Source of the DNA: Geoanaerobacter pelophilus
GTDB taxonomy: Bacteria > Desulfobacterota > Desulfuromonadia > Geobacterales > DSM-12255
DNA length: 64,000 nucleotides
Direction of reading: 5' to 3'
Assembly (NCBI RefSeq): GCF_018476885.1
Contig: NZ_JAHCVJ010000001.1
Location: 496,001 to 560,000 of the forward strand
Part shown: positions 25,715 to 34,008 of the stretch, one piece after another
How positions within the stretch are numbered: the stretch's first letter is position 1
How the letters are laid out: each line of letters starts with the position of its first letter
The notes under the pieces: model-generated
What the model saw: the letters and a program-made list of their open reading frames with translations, nothing else
The model's database searches: none
Told to the model about the DNA's origin: nothing
Made by a program: the position numbers and the translations under genes

Positions 25715-28118
25715 AACTCACTCCGCCATCGACCATTGCCTCAATTTCAGCGATCTCAGTCGCATCCGACGTGAAGACGTAGTAGGAGAAGGGGTCGACG
25801 GCCAGCCTGCCGATACCGACGCCGAAAGGCGTATCCATGAAGATCTCCGAATACTTCGGCTTGTTGCTCTTGGTGGATTTCAGAATCCGCATGGTGAATT
25901 CGTCGTAGTCCATCAACTTCTCGTCCAGCGCCTTTTCGAAGTCCGACGACTCCAGATAGAATTTGAAGGCCGAATTGTTCCTGATAACATCGCCAACCCC
26001 GCCGAAGAGCTTCATGTCAAGCACCGACTGAGTGATGATGGTGAAACTCCCGCCGTATTTCCGGGCACGACGATACCCTTCCTCAATGACCTCCTTCAGG
26101 GTCGAACTCTCCCCAAGGAACTGCCAGGCCTCATCGAAAACGATCAGCCGCTGATCCGACTTGTCCGAAAGGTAGAGATCCTGGGTGACGGCGTTGATCA
26201 CCTGAAGGGTGACGACGCGGAACAGTTCTTTACGGGACTTGAGATGCTCCAGTTCCAGCACCACGAACTCGTCGTTGGAGATGTCAAGACTGCTTCTGCC
26301 GTTGAAGAAGCGGCCAAATGAGCCATCACTCTTGAAATCGGCCAGGTTGAAGGCCAGGCGGGACGCGGCTTCCTTGATTTCGCCGCCCTCCGAGGAGTAG
26401 CGGTCGAAATTGAACAGATACTCGTGAACAGTGTCGATGCCGGCATCATTTCCTTCCTGCTGCCAGGCCCAGCGCACAGCCCCCTTGATCAGGGTCATCT
26501 CGGTCTCGCTGGGGATGGTCTTGCCGGTTGAAAAGACCATCTGGGCAACAATGGGAGCGATAACCGGGATGTCGTACTCAGGATCGATGATGTTGGTGAA
26601 GGGGTTCAGGCAGACCGGGGAATCTTCGCTGAAGTCCAGATAACGGGCACCGAAGAGCTTGGTCATCTTCTTGTAGGAACCGCCGATGTCGATGATCCGG
26701 ATCTTCGACTTCATGGCAAAGTAGTTGTAGACCAGGTAATTGATGAAGAAGCTTTTACCGGCGCCGCTGGAGGCGCAGACCATGGCGTTGTGGTTGTTGA
26801 CCCCTTTGTTGAAGATATCGAGGCCGAACAGGTTTCCCTTGCGCCCGGCAAAGAGCATTACCGGTTTGCCCAAGCCGGAGAAGTCCCCCTGTACCGGTAA
26901 CGTCACGGCGATGCTGTCCACCGGCATGATATGGTCACGGTCGAGAGTATCGATGTTGCTGCCGCTATCATAGAGACCGAACGGCAGGGATGAGATGAAC
27001 AGGATGGGGAGTATTCCCTTGTCTTCCTGCATCACATAACCCTGGCCTTCCCATACCCGCTTGGCCCTGGTCACTGATTCGTTCACCAGCCACTCGTCGC
27101 TGCCGTACACCCACATGATCGGGATGATTCGGTAGAACTTGGTGCCCCGTTCCAGTTCATCGACCGCCCAGAGGTATTCGTCTTTCTTGCGGGAGAGCGA
27201 AGGAGCGAAACTTCCAACACCCTGCTGCTGCAGAACCAGATTGCACTTGGTGTGCAGCTTGTTCTTCTGATTGCGCAGCACAATGTTCAGGGTGAAAAAG
27301 AACGGTGTCCGGATCTGGTCGGAGTCGGTCGCCATCCCCATGATCCCGCCGAAGAGTTGGTTGGTCTGGATCGGATCGCCATTCAGAGGGAATGATTTTG
27401 GCGTCACACAGCGGAAGTGCCGGTTGTCAAACTTGAGAGAGCTAAAGTGTTTCTCGACTTTCGTGCCGAGCAGAACCTGTTTGCGGATGATATTCCGTTC
27501 GTCATAGTGGCTGGAGTTGCTGGAAGGATCTTCGTTCAGCATCCGCCGCATCCAGTCCAGCAGCCTTCCCGGTCTGACTACAACCGGGGAAAGGCCTGCT
27601 CCCCGCAAAACCTCCTGGATCGTGCCGAAGACCTCCTCCAGGTTCACCTGACCGTTTTCCTTCACCGGGAACTTGACCGTGAAAAACATCCTGAAGTTAC
27701 GGACCGGAATGCCGCTCAAGCAGTCGAGACCTTCCACTCCCTCCTGAAAGAAACGCGAGACGTTGTCTGAAACATCACGCACCAGCTTGCTGTCACGGGT
27801 CTTCAGGGAACCATAGGCGTCAACAACAGGTTTCACGAACGGATCGGCAAAGAGGATGAACTGCATGATCGAACCTTCCGGCAGGTTGACCCGGAAGAGA
27901 CCCTCCAGGGTTTTGATGCTGGTTTCGCTGGCAAAGGCCAGGGGAGCGCACTCCCACATCATGCCGAAGGTGTTGTCGGTATTCAGGTAGATCTGCTTCT
28001 TTTGTTCATAGGCAATCCAGGGGAGATAGTCGGAAAACTTCTCCCGCTGTAACAGCCTCCGCAGTTCCCCCCGGGTGATTCCGCCATCTTTGCCGAAAAG
28101 AGACGACATGATCCCCAT
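25671..28118 (-). CDS. traC: TraC, VirB4-type assembly ATPase
   Basis: An 815-residue cytosolic ATPase of the TraC/VirB4 family. Walker A SSGAGKS lies near residue 448, Walker B LIVFDEAW near 656, and GGSFTIITQS further on is the expected glutamine-containing motif. The N-terminal TraC domain includes SDYLPWIAYEQ. It energises pilus assembly at the inner membrane. The start ATG 28118 is set by GAGGAG inside the end of traV. Confidence 0.95.
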   Translation of the reverse strand: MGIMSSLFGKDGGITRGELRRLLQREKFSDYLPWIAYEQKKQIYLNTDNTFGMMWECAPLAFASETSIKTLEGLFRVNLPEGSIMQFILFADPFVKPVVDAYGSLKTRDSKLVRDVSDNVSRFFQEGVEGLDCLSGIPVRNFRMFFTVKFPVKENGQVNLEEVFGTIQEVLRGAGLSPVVVRPGRLLDWMRRMLNEDPSSNSSHYDERNIIRKQVLLGTKVEKHFSSLKFDNRHFRCVTPKSFPLNGDPIQTNQLFGGIMGMATDSDQIRTPFFFTLNIVLRNQKNKLHTKCNLVLQQQGVGSFAPSLSRKKDEYLWAVDELERGTKFYRIIPIMWVYGSDEWLVNESVTRAKRVWEGQGYVMQEDKGILPILFISSLPFGLYDSGSNIDTLDRDHIMPVDSIAVTLPVQGDFSGLGKPVMLFAGRKGNLFGLDIFNKGVNNHNAMVCASSGAGKSFFINYLVYNYFAMKSKIRIIDIGGSYKKMTKLFGARYLDFSEDSPVCLNPFTNIIDPEYDIPVIAPIVAQMVFSTGKTIPSETEMTLIKGAVRWAWQQEGNDAGIDTVHEYLFNFDRYSSEGGEIKEAASRLAFNLADFKSDGSFGRFFNGRSSLDISNDEFVVLELEHLKSRKELFRVVTLQVINAVTQDLYLSDKSDQRLIVFDEAWQFLGESSTLKEVIEEGYRRARKYGGSFTIITQSVLDMKLFGGVGDVIRNNSAFKFYLESSDFEKALDEKLMDYDEFTMRILKSTKSNKPKYSEIFMDTPFGVGIGRLAVDPFSYYVFTSDATEIAEIEAMVDGGVSYEDAIREMVKKYRS

Positions 28119-28121
28119 GCT

Positions 28122-28616
28122 CTACTCCTCTTCGCCGGACGAAACGGTATCGCCCAGAAGCCAGCGTGGTTCGTCAACGAAGAAATACACGTAACGCAGC
28201 ATGTAGAACTCATTGTCCTGGCCGGTGTACGGCAACATCAGCACCCGCATGGTCTTGGGCGGCGCAACTACCGGCGTGACCGGCTCTTTCAGGAGGCCAC
28301 TGAACTTGTCGAAAAGTGCAGTGCGATACCTGTTATAGGTGCCGTTCTCTTGCGACGCAGGATTTAACGGCATATCCTTCTTCCCGTCAGGACAGGCACC
28401 GGCAGCACTATTCTCGGATGCGCACTCTTCAGCTGGATTACTCTCTGGGGTGGCTTTGGTCTTGAGCGATCCACCGGCTGATTCGCTGTATGCTGTCTGC
28501 ACGGAGACGCACTTGCCGTTGTAGCTTTCCGGACAGCTGAAACTGCTTTCATATGGGTTGAACAGGGCACAGCCGCTCATGCTCAACATTCCTATGGCAA
28601 TCAGGGCCTTCTTCAC
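28122..28616 (-). CDS. traV: TraV, outer-membrane lipoprotein of the core complex
   Basis: A 164-residue lipoprotein with lipobox LSMSGC and two cysteines typical of TraV (SFSCPESYNGKCVSV). The C-terminal segment PKTMRVLMLPYTGQDNEFYML-type strand is the conserved end (RVLMLPY). GTG start overlapping the traB stop (GTGA). It is the VirB7 counterpart that anchors TraB and TraK at the outer membrane. Confidence 0.92.
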   Translation of the reverse strand: MKKALIAIGMLSMSGCALFNPYESSFSCPESYNGKCVSVQTAYSESAGGSLKTKATPESNPAEECASENSAAGACPDGKKDMPLNPASQENGTYNRYRTALFDKFSGLLKEPVTPVVAPPKTMRVLMLPYTGQDNEFYMLRYVYFFVDEPRWLLGDTVSSGEEE

Positions 28617-29890
28617 TTTCTGCCTCCCTTGACAATCCTCTTGATCTCCAGGTTGATCCCCTCACTGATGACCAGGGTCACCGGCTTCGTGGCTCCGACC
28701 TCAATAACCGGCATGGTCTGTCTGGCCAGTTCCATATAGAACTTCTGGATCTCCTTGAAGCCACTCGACAAGCCGGACCCAACTCCGGACATGGCGATGT
28801 CTTTGGGGTCAACGGTCTGGGTGGTTCCGAGAGGGCTGACCGCCAGGGTTGTGGCCGAAGCCTTGATGGCGTCACCGGCGCCGCCGAAGAAGCCGGCCAG
28901 CATGCTTCTGGCAATCATGGAGCCCATCTTGGCCACGACCCGCCCCCGCAGGCCGATCTTGCCGTCTTCATCGACAACGAAACCTTTGACTTTTTGATCG
29001 ACAACCGCCTGCCCCTTGCGGTCGAGACATGACAGCGATACCAGCAGCAGTTCCGCCCGTTCGGTTGCCAGGTTCCCTTTGCCGTCGGCAATCACGAAAC
29101 ACCCTTTGAGGTTTGCCTTGACGCTGTTGGGGAGGACCGCCGGGGTTTTGACCCTGAGCAGCACTGGCACCGGATTACCTTTGGCTTCCGAAGTTGTGGG
29201 AGCGTCCAAGCCACTCAACAGGGTCGCCTCCATAAAGGAAGGAGGTAGATAGACCGATGCGGCTGCGGTGTCTTTTTTTTTATCCTCAGCTTCGACCTTG
29301 CTGGACTTGCCCGCCCCGGAATGGGTGACGATGGCGATATCGCCGATCTCAGTCTCGGGTGGAGATAACGGCTGTCCTGCCGGCATGCCTTGTGTTGTGG
29401 AAGGAAGTGGAGGGAGTGGCATGCTGCCTTGCGGCATTGGCGGTGGTGGCGGCAACGGCTGCTTACTGTTTAATGCTTTGGGGAAACCTGCTTTTTGTGA
29501 CTGTCCGGGTAGCTGTGCGCTTGCCGTGATGCGAGGATCGCCCTGAACGGTAGCCGCTGCACCTGCGGCCAACTGCGGCTGGGTTACGACTTGGCCGCTC
29601 TTCTCCCGGGTAATTTCGTCGAGCCTCTTTTGGAGCTCGGCAACCTTGTCATCACGTTTGGAAATCTCTTTCTGGCTTTCGAGGAACTGGGATTTTTCCA
29701 GGAGCTTTGGCTCGATATCCAACGTGGTCAGCTTTGCGCTTTTTGCCGGCAACTGGTTTTTCCCCCGATTCATGGCCATGTTCCCGAAAAAAAAGACCGC
29801 CAGAAAGGCACAACCGCCACCAATCCAGACAACCAGGCGGCGTTGATTCCCATTCAGATTGTTCCAGACGGAGAGCAGCCTATTTTTCAT
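28613..29890 (-). CDS. traB: TraB, VirB10-like core channel protein
   Basis: A 425-residue protein from ATG 29890 behind AGGAGG. Cytosolic start, one membrane helix (LVVWIGGGCAFLAVFFFGNM), a coiled coil (about 55-95), a proline-rich segment (PLPPPPPMPQG) spanning the periplasm, and the VirB10-like C-terminal barrel: YLPPSFMEATLLSGLDAP, PVLLRVK, LKGCFVIADGKGNLATERA, LRGRVVAKMGSMIARSMLAG. TraB links inner and outer membranes in the transfer channel. Confidence 0.95.
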   Translation of the reverse strand: MKNRLLSVWNNLNGNQRRLVVWIGGGCAFLAVFFFGNMAMNRGKNQLPAKSAKLTTLDIEPKLLEKSQFLESQKEISKRDDKVAELQKRLDEITREKSGQVVTQPQLAAGAAATVQGDPRITASAQLPGQSQKAGFPKALNSKQPLPPPPPMPQGSMPLPPLPSTTQGMPAGQPLSPPETEIGDIAIVTHSGAGKSSKVEAEDKKKDTAAASVYLPPSFMEATLLSGLDAPTTSEAKGNPVPVLLRVKTPAVLPNSVKANLKGCFVIADGKGNLATERAELLLVSLSCLDRKGQAVVDQKVKGFVVDEDGKIGLRGRVVAKMGSMIARSMLAGFFGGAGDAIKASATTLAVSPLGTTQTVDPKDIAMSGVGSGLSSGFKEIQKFYMELARQTMPVIEVGATKPVTLVISEGINLEIKRIVKGGRK

Positions 29891-30815
29891 CGTCTGCCTC
29901 CTGATTCGATTCTGCTGGACGATCCTTGGCATTCACTGACTGCTTTGCCTGGGCACCTTGTCTGGCACCGTCCATAACCGGCAGATCACCGGCAAGTTTT
30001 TGTGACCCAAGTTTTTCCGCCCGCTGCTCCACGATGTAGAGCCGTGAGGTGTCACCGGCACGAAGGATGTGGCGCTCAAGGGATATTGCGACCGGGTTTT
30101 CCGCCAGTTCCGCTTTCAGAAACATCTTTTCGTTCAATTTGAACTCGGTGGTCTCGCCACGAAGTGACGCTTCATACTCCTTGATCCGGAGGCCTTCTCC
30201 TTCGATATCCACGACCCGTTTAAGGGTCAGCTGGATTTCCCGGTATGAGGTGAAGCGCTTCTCCTTTCTGCTGACGCTGTAGGAGTCGGGGATGTTTTCG
30301 GTGTAAACGTCCCGGATGGCCTTGAGCAGCTTTTTCTCGAACGGCAGACCGGCGTTGAGGGAGATGTTCTCCTTGATCTTCCGCTCCTTGCCGGAAGTCA
30401 GGCGAATCGTCTGGGAGGGGATGCGCTGCGGGAAGACGATCATACTGAAGGTCTCGTCGCCACAGACGACATACAGTTCGGTCGGCGTGGTTGCATAGGC
30501 AAATTTGTCGCCTTTCTTGGTTACCTTGAACTTCACAAAGGCATCCTTACCGGTGATCTTGATGGTGAGCCCCTTCTCGGTGGAGGTCAGCGCTTCGCGG
30601 ATATCAGCCGGGCAGGAAATGCGGTTCATGTCCGAACTGGACAGCCTGATGCTCGTAGTTGCTTCCGGAAGGACGATGGTGGGGAATTCTCCATCGGTGG
30701 GTTTCTCAACAACCTGTTCAATTGTAGTAGCCTTCTGTTTCTGGATACCGCCTAGATCTGTCGCGTGTACCAACGCCGGCACCAGCAGAGCGGCCAATAA
30801 AGCAATCGTGCGCAT
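29880..30815 (-). CDS. traK: TraK, VirB9-like core channel protein
   Basis: A 311-residue secreted protein. Start ATG 30815 overlaps the traE stop (TGATG) with AAGGGGG upstream. After the signal peptide it has the TraK pattern (TTSIRLSSSDMNRISCPADI, KFKVTKKGDKF, LYVVCGDETFSMIVFPQRIP) and the C-terminal part that meets TraB and TraV (HILRAGDTSRLYIVE). It is slightly longer than F TraK (about 240 residues), with a charged C-terminal tail. Confidence 0.92.
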   Translation of the reverse strand: MRTIALLAALLVPALVHATDLGGIQKQKATTIEQVVEKPTDGEFPTIVLPEATTSIRLSSSDMNRISCPADIREALTSTEKGLTIKITGKDAFVKFKVTKKGDKFAYATTPTELYVVCGDETFSMIVFPQRIPSQTIRLTSGKERKIKENISLNAGLPFEKKLLKAIRDVYTENIPDSYSVSRKEKRFTSYREIQLTLKRVVDIEGEGLRIKEYEASLRGETTEFKLNEKMFLKAELAENPVAISLERHILRAGDTSRLYIVEQRAEKLGSQKLAGDLPVMDGARQGAQAKQSVNAKDRPAESNQEADDEK

Positions 30816-31393
30816 CAAGCCCCCTTGTTCTCGCCCAGTGCAGGCTTCTCATAGAGCCGCACCAGGATAAATTTTCCGTTCTCGAAGCGGTATTCGATGA
30901 GGTAGACCTTCTGGACGTCTTCAGCCTTCTGGTCCACCATGTAGGTCTTCTTGGTGCCGGAGACTTCCAGACGCCGCTTCTCGGCATCGTTGATGATCGA
31001 GTGGATGTAAAAGGCGCTTGCCGCCTTGGTGTTTTCAATTTTATCCGCCAGCTCGTACAGCTCCTTACGGGATGACTGGAACTCGGCGGGATCGTAGACG
31101 GCCAACAGCTCACTGAACTGCGACCGGGCATTGACCGGATTGTAGGTAAGAGCCAGATTGAGAATGTAACGGGTGAATTCCTTGAGGTATTCATCCGATG
31201 CTTTGTCGCCTGAAACAGAAATCTTCGAATTGATGGTTGGCGGGACGAGGATCACCCGCTGGCTATTCAAGGCAATGAAGAGTCCGGCGGTGTTGATGAC
31301 AACAGCAATGCCAATCACCACGACAACGAACTTGAGCAGGCGGTTTTCGGCAAAGATGTTGGAACTTTTCTGTAGAAATATGTCGAGGTTCAC
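30815..31393 (-). CDS. traE: TraE, inner-membrane assembly protein
   Basis: A 192-residue TraE, VirB8-like in role. GTG 31393 has GGAG upstream and gives the family length (F TraE is 188 residues); a TTG further up at 31438 is less likely. One N-terminal membrane helix (LLKFVVVVIGIAVVINTAGLFI) is followed by VSGDKASDEYLKEFTRYILNL and the FYIHS, KKTYMVDQKAEDVQKVYLIEY strands of the periplasmic domain. Confidence 0.92.
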   Translation of the reverse strand: MNLDIFLQKSSNIFAENRLLKFVVVVIGIAVVINTAGLFIALNSQRVILVPPTINSKISVSGDKASDEYLKEFTRYILNLALTYNPVNARSQFSELLAVYDPAEFQSSRKELYELADKIENTKAASAFYIHSIINDAEKRRLEVSGTKKTYMVDQKAEDVQKVYLIEYRFENGKFILVRLYEKPALGENKGA

Positions 31394-31415
31394 TTCTTCA
31401 CTCCAGCTGTAGTGG

Positions 31416-31682
31416 TCATTCCAGAAAATCTCTTTCAAAAAACTGCGGGTATCCCTTCATCGGGGCCAGGCCGATGAAATAGAGGACATGGCGCAGGAAG
31501 CCACGCGGATACTGCCGCTTGAAACGGCTATACGCCCACGGCACGACGATCATCACCAGCCAGAAATACCCCCCGAACTGCTGGGCGAAGATAAAACTCG
31601 CCGTCATGATTGCCAGGTCGTCGGGCTCGAACCAGAGGACCTGAAACGGCTGCGTCAGGTATTGGGGGAACTTCCGGATCAC
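31416..31682 (-). CDS. traL: TraL, small pilus assembly protein
   Basis: An 88-residue protein from GTG 31682 behind GGAGA, giving the normal TraL length (F: 91). The family pattern is visible: FPQYLTQPFQVLWFEPDDLA near the start, two membrane helices in the middle and YPRGFLRHVLYFIGLAP near the end. TraL is the VirB3 counterpart, always directly upstream of traE as here. Confidence 0.92.
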   Translation of the reverse strand: MIRKFPQYLTQPFQVLWFEPDDLAIMTASFIFAQQFGGYFWLVMIVVPWAYSRFKRQYPRGFLRHVLYFIGLAPMKGYPQFFERDFLE

Positions 31683-31739
31683 GTGTCGTCTCCATTGGAC
31701 TGCAAGATGCCAGGGGGGCATGTGCCCCCCCGGTTGAGG

Positions 31740-32039
31740 TCAGATGATCATTCCAAGGGAGGTGACGATCTTGTCCGAGTTGATGACAAGTACCCCTCCC
31801 AGGATGCAGAGGACTGCCGGGACCATCTTCTGCTGGATCATGACGACGACACCGGCGATGATCGACAGGACTCCGGCAATGGCGCCGAATGGACCCTTGA
31901 GAATGTTGTTGATGAAAAAGTCGTAGGCCTCGAACCCGAATGAACCGGCTACCGGGGCGACGAGGGCCATGGCCTGTGATGCCGCCAACGTCACGATCAT
32001 CGCGACGACGGTCATCAGAAGTACTTTCCGCTTGTGCAT
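31740..32039 (-). CDS. Probable major pilin (TrbC/VirB2/TraA-like)
   Basis: A 99-residue protein with an extended signal peptide ending in SQAMA and a mature part of about 74 residues holding two hydrophobic helices (FGAIAGVLSIIAGVVVMI and VPAVLCILGGVLVI). This is the size and topology of conjugative pilins. It lies just upstream of traL, the normal pilin place in F-type operons. ATG 32039 follows AAGGAG. The C-terminus TSLGMII might be trimmed and joined to the new N-terminus by the S26 peptidase of this operon (inference). Confidence 0.85.
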   Translation of the reverse strand: MHKRKVLLMTVVAMIVTLAASQAMALVAPVAGSFGFEAYDFFINNILKGPFGAIAGVLSIIAGVVVMIQQKMVPAVLCILGGVLVINSDKIVTSLGMII

Positions 32040-32090
32040 TCATTTCTCCTTTGTGCTTTGGTGTGATGGTCAGAATGTGTACAGCGAGAT

Positions 32091-32843
32091 TCAGCGCGAT
32101 TCCTGCTTACTCACCTCCTTTCCCTTGTCCAGCAACCCGGTTATCCGTTGGATGTCTGCACCATTCACGTGAGCACCTTCGATCCAGAGTGCCGGTGTTC
32201 CTCGTACGCCAAGCCCTGTCGCAATTTTTTCCATTTCCTCCAACTGTTGTTGCTGAGTGCCATCGGTTACTGAGATCGGTTTTCCGTCCAAGGCTCCGGC
32301 AAATACGTCGTGGAAAGCCTTGTCTCTGTCAGGTTGCGACAGGATGTAACGGGCCTTCTTTTCGGCATCGGGATGAATTTTACGTAGGGGGACGAAATAG
32401 ACGTAACGGGTCACATCAGTTCGCTTCGAGAGAAGGTTGTTGACCTTACGGCAATAGGGACAGTCAGGATCGGTAAATTCGATGACCTTCTTAGGGCCGT
32501 TGCCGATCTTTAAGGCTTTATCGAGGGGGAGATTCTTGATCCGTTCTGCAGCAACCTTCTCCCGCATCTCGGCGGTCAGGTTTTTGCCTTCCTTGGTCCA
32601 GATCTCACCGAAGAAGAGGTACCCTTCAGGGCTGAAGTAAAAAACCTGTTCACCTGCCGTGATCTCATACAGGCCCTTGAGCGGCGATTCCCTGAAGGAG
32701 TCAACTCGCAGATTCGGAAAAGTTTTCATCAAGTTCTCTTTCTCGGTTCCCACATCATCACTTGCCATTGAGAACCCCGCCGCTGCCACGAGAAGCAGCA
32801 TCAAAGCGCCAACCGTAATTCTCCTGTCATTTCTCGGCTTCAC
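32091..32843 (-). CDS. DsbC-like periplasmic disulfide isomerase
   Basis: A 250-residue thioredoxin-fold protein with signal peptide (MLLLVAAAGFSMA), a DsbC-type N-terminal dimerisation domain (about 30-100) and the active site CPYC at residues 128-131 within FTDPDCPYC. The cis-proline is in GVRGTPALWIEG. GTG start behind AGGAGGAG. F-type operons often bring their own Dsb proteins (TrbB, TraF), and this one probably folds the cysteine-rich TraU and TraN proteins. Confidence 0.9.
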   Translation of the reverse strand: MKPRNDRRITVGALMLLLVAAAGFSMASDDVGTEKENLMKTFPNLRVDSFRESPLKGLYEITAGEQVFYFSPEGYLFFGEIWTKEGKNLTAEMREKVAAERIKNLPLDKALKIGNGPKKVIEFTDPDCPYCRKVNNLLSKRTDVTRYVYFVPLRKIHPDAEKKARYILSQPDRDKAFHDVFAGALDGKPISVTDGTQQQQLEEMEKIATGLGVRGTPALWIEGAHVNGADIQRITGLLDKGKEVSKQESR

Positions 32844-33445
32844 TTCTCCTCCTTTCGATGTTCCAGAATCTCTACCCTCCGGTTAAGACGCTTCTCGATG
32901 GAAATGGGGCAGCACTTGCCTTTTCCTTCAACGGTCCCCACATTCAGGCCATTAGCCTTAAAAATCCCGGCTACGTGATTCGCCCTCCTGATCGACAATC
33001 CCTCGTTGTAGTCACCACTTCCAACCGTGCAGGTGTACCCAGTCAGATCGAATGTGCTGGTTCTCGACAGTTCCGTCAGGAGTCCGTTTAGCCTCTCACG
33101 TTCTTGCCGGGACAACTTGGCGCTGTTGAAATCAAACTGAATGGGATCGAGACGTACCGGCGTAACAACGGCATCGCCTTTATTGCTCTGGTCTGGTTGC
33201 ACTTCACGCGGATCAGGAATCTCCAGCTTGTGTGGAGTGGTCATCCGCAGGGCCAGTTTTGGAATCATGGGCATCATGGAGAGCCGATTATCAGCACAAT
33301 CTGAGCAGACCACGAATTGGTCATCTACCTTTGCTGTCACACTTTCCAGCGAATAGCTGAAAGGTCTCTGTCGGATGTCTGAGGCATGGCTTGCCAACGG
33401 GACAAGCAGAACAAGCGTGGCGATGCTCCATGATTTCACCTGCAT
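32840..33445 (-). CDS. OmpA/MotB-domain protein, first gene of the transfer operon
   Basis: A 201-residue exported protein with a C-terminal OmpA-like peptidoglycan-binding domain (about 95-195: IQFDFNSAKLSRQERERLNG, FDLTGYTCTVGSGDYNEGLS, RRANHVAGIFKANG). Two cysteine pairs (VCSDCAD; CC in GKGKCCPIS) flank the domain. ATG 33445 follows AGGAGGG, and its stop overlaps the dsbC-like start. It may anchor the transfer envelope complex to the cell wall. The shared 20-bp promoter-like element lies 32 bp upstream. Confidence 0.85.
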   Translation of the reverse strand: MQVKSWSIATLVLLVPLASHASDIRQRPFSYSLESVTAKVDDQFVVCSDCADNRLSMMPMIPKLALRMTTPHKLEIPDPREVQPDQSNKGDAVVTPVRLDPIQFDFNSAKLSRQERERLNGLLTELSRTSTFDLTGYTCTVGSGDYNEGLSIRRANHVAGIFKANGLNVGTVEGKGKCCPISIEKRLNRRVEILEHRKEEK

Positions 33446-33477
33446 AGGCCCTCCTAAACGAGCTCTTCATAGAAACA

Positions 33478-33497
33478 ATCTATAGGGGGGGCAGGTT
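33478..33497 (-). promoter_or_regulatory. Shared promoter-like element, copy 1 (transfer operon)
   Basis: On the minus strand the sequence is AACCTGCCCCCCCTATAGAT, identical to the copy at 37,500-37,519. The TATAGAT end would be a -10 box and lies 32 bp from the start codon of the first transfer gene. No TTGACA-like -35 box is seen at the normal distance, so recognition by a special sigma factor or an activator is likely. Confidence 0.7.
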
Positions 33498-33730
33498 GAT
33501 CGGTATGGACTGCAAACCAGAGAGCGGCAGGGAGGGCATTGGGGAATCGGCGTGAAACAGCAGGAGCAGAAGTTTTTATTTGATGAATTTTCGTCTCTCT
33601 AAGTCGTGATTCGGTCATGTCGATGCAGGGACTGTAAGTTGTCTAATCTAGCTACCGATACAGTTAAAATAAAATAATCATCAATAGATTTGGAATGTTA
33701 GGGGGAATTTCTCTTCCAGTGGCTCTGTCA
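33498..33730. other. Intergenic region between divergent operons
   Basis: The 233 bp between the two facing copies of the shared element contain no plausible coding frame. The right half (33,640-33,700) is AT-rich. I see no clear inverted repeat or nick-like sequence. It could contain regulator sites for the two divergent operons or the origin of transfer, but nothing visible proves either. Confidence 0.4.
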
Positions 33731-33750
33731 AACCTGCCCCCTTTATAGAT
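33731..33750 (+). promoter_or_regulatory. Shared promoter-like element, copy 2 (replication operon)
   Basis: AACCTGCCCCCTTTATAGAT, which differs from copies 1 and 3 only by TT for CC just before TATAGAT. The spacing between CCTG and TATAGAT is kept. It ends 40 bp before the start of the AlpA-type gene. Confidence 0.65.
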
Positions 33751-33790
33751 TTATTGAACAAGGAGAAACATCACGAACGGAGGAAAGGCA

Positions 33791-33964
33791 ATGGAAGCTC
33801 TTTTGAGGCAGCGTGACCTGATGGAGATCATGAACGTATCGCGAGCAACACTCTGGAGAATGCTGAGACACCAAAATTTTCCGAAACCGGTTGTTCTCAT
33901 GGGTTGCAAACGGTGGCGCCGTGAAGATCTCGAATCCTGGCTGGAGGCAAGAAGAAGTGAGTAA
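33791..33964 (+). CDS. AlpA-family DNA-binding protein
   Basis: A 57-residue MerR/excisionase-like winged helix: LLRQRDLMEIMNVSRATLWRM, then FPKPVVLMGCKRWRREDLESW. ATG 33791 follows GGAGG. AlpA-type proteins are regulators of integrases or act as excisionases in phages and integrative elements. Here it is the first gene before the replication initiator (44 bp gap), so it may regulate replication or excision. It is too short to carry anything beyond the DNA-binding domain. Confidence 0.88.
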   Translation: MEALLRQRDLMEIMNVSRATLWRMLRHQNFPKPVVLMGCKRWRREDLESWLEARRSE

Positions 33965-34008
33965 GGCAGGTCAGAGAACAAGAGCGAACCTGATCCGGGA
34001 GGTAGCGT

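Noticed and set aside
33498-33730. Origin of transfer between the divergent operons
   Set aside because: No nick-like consensus or characteristic inverted repeats are visible and no relaxase is nearby to judge against.
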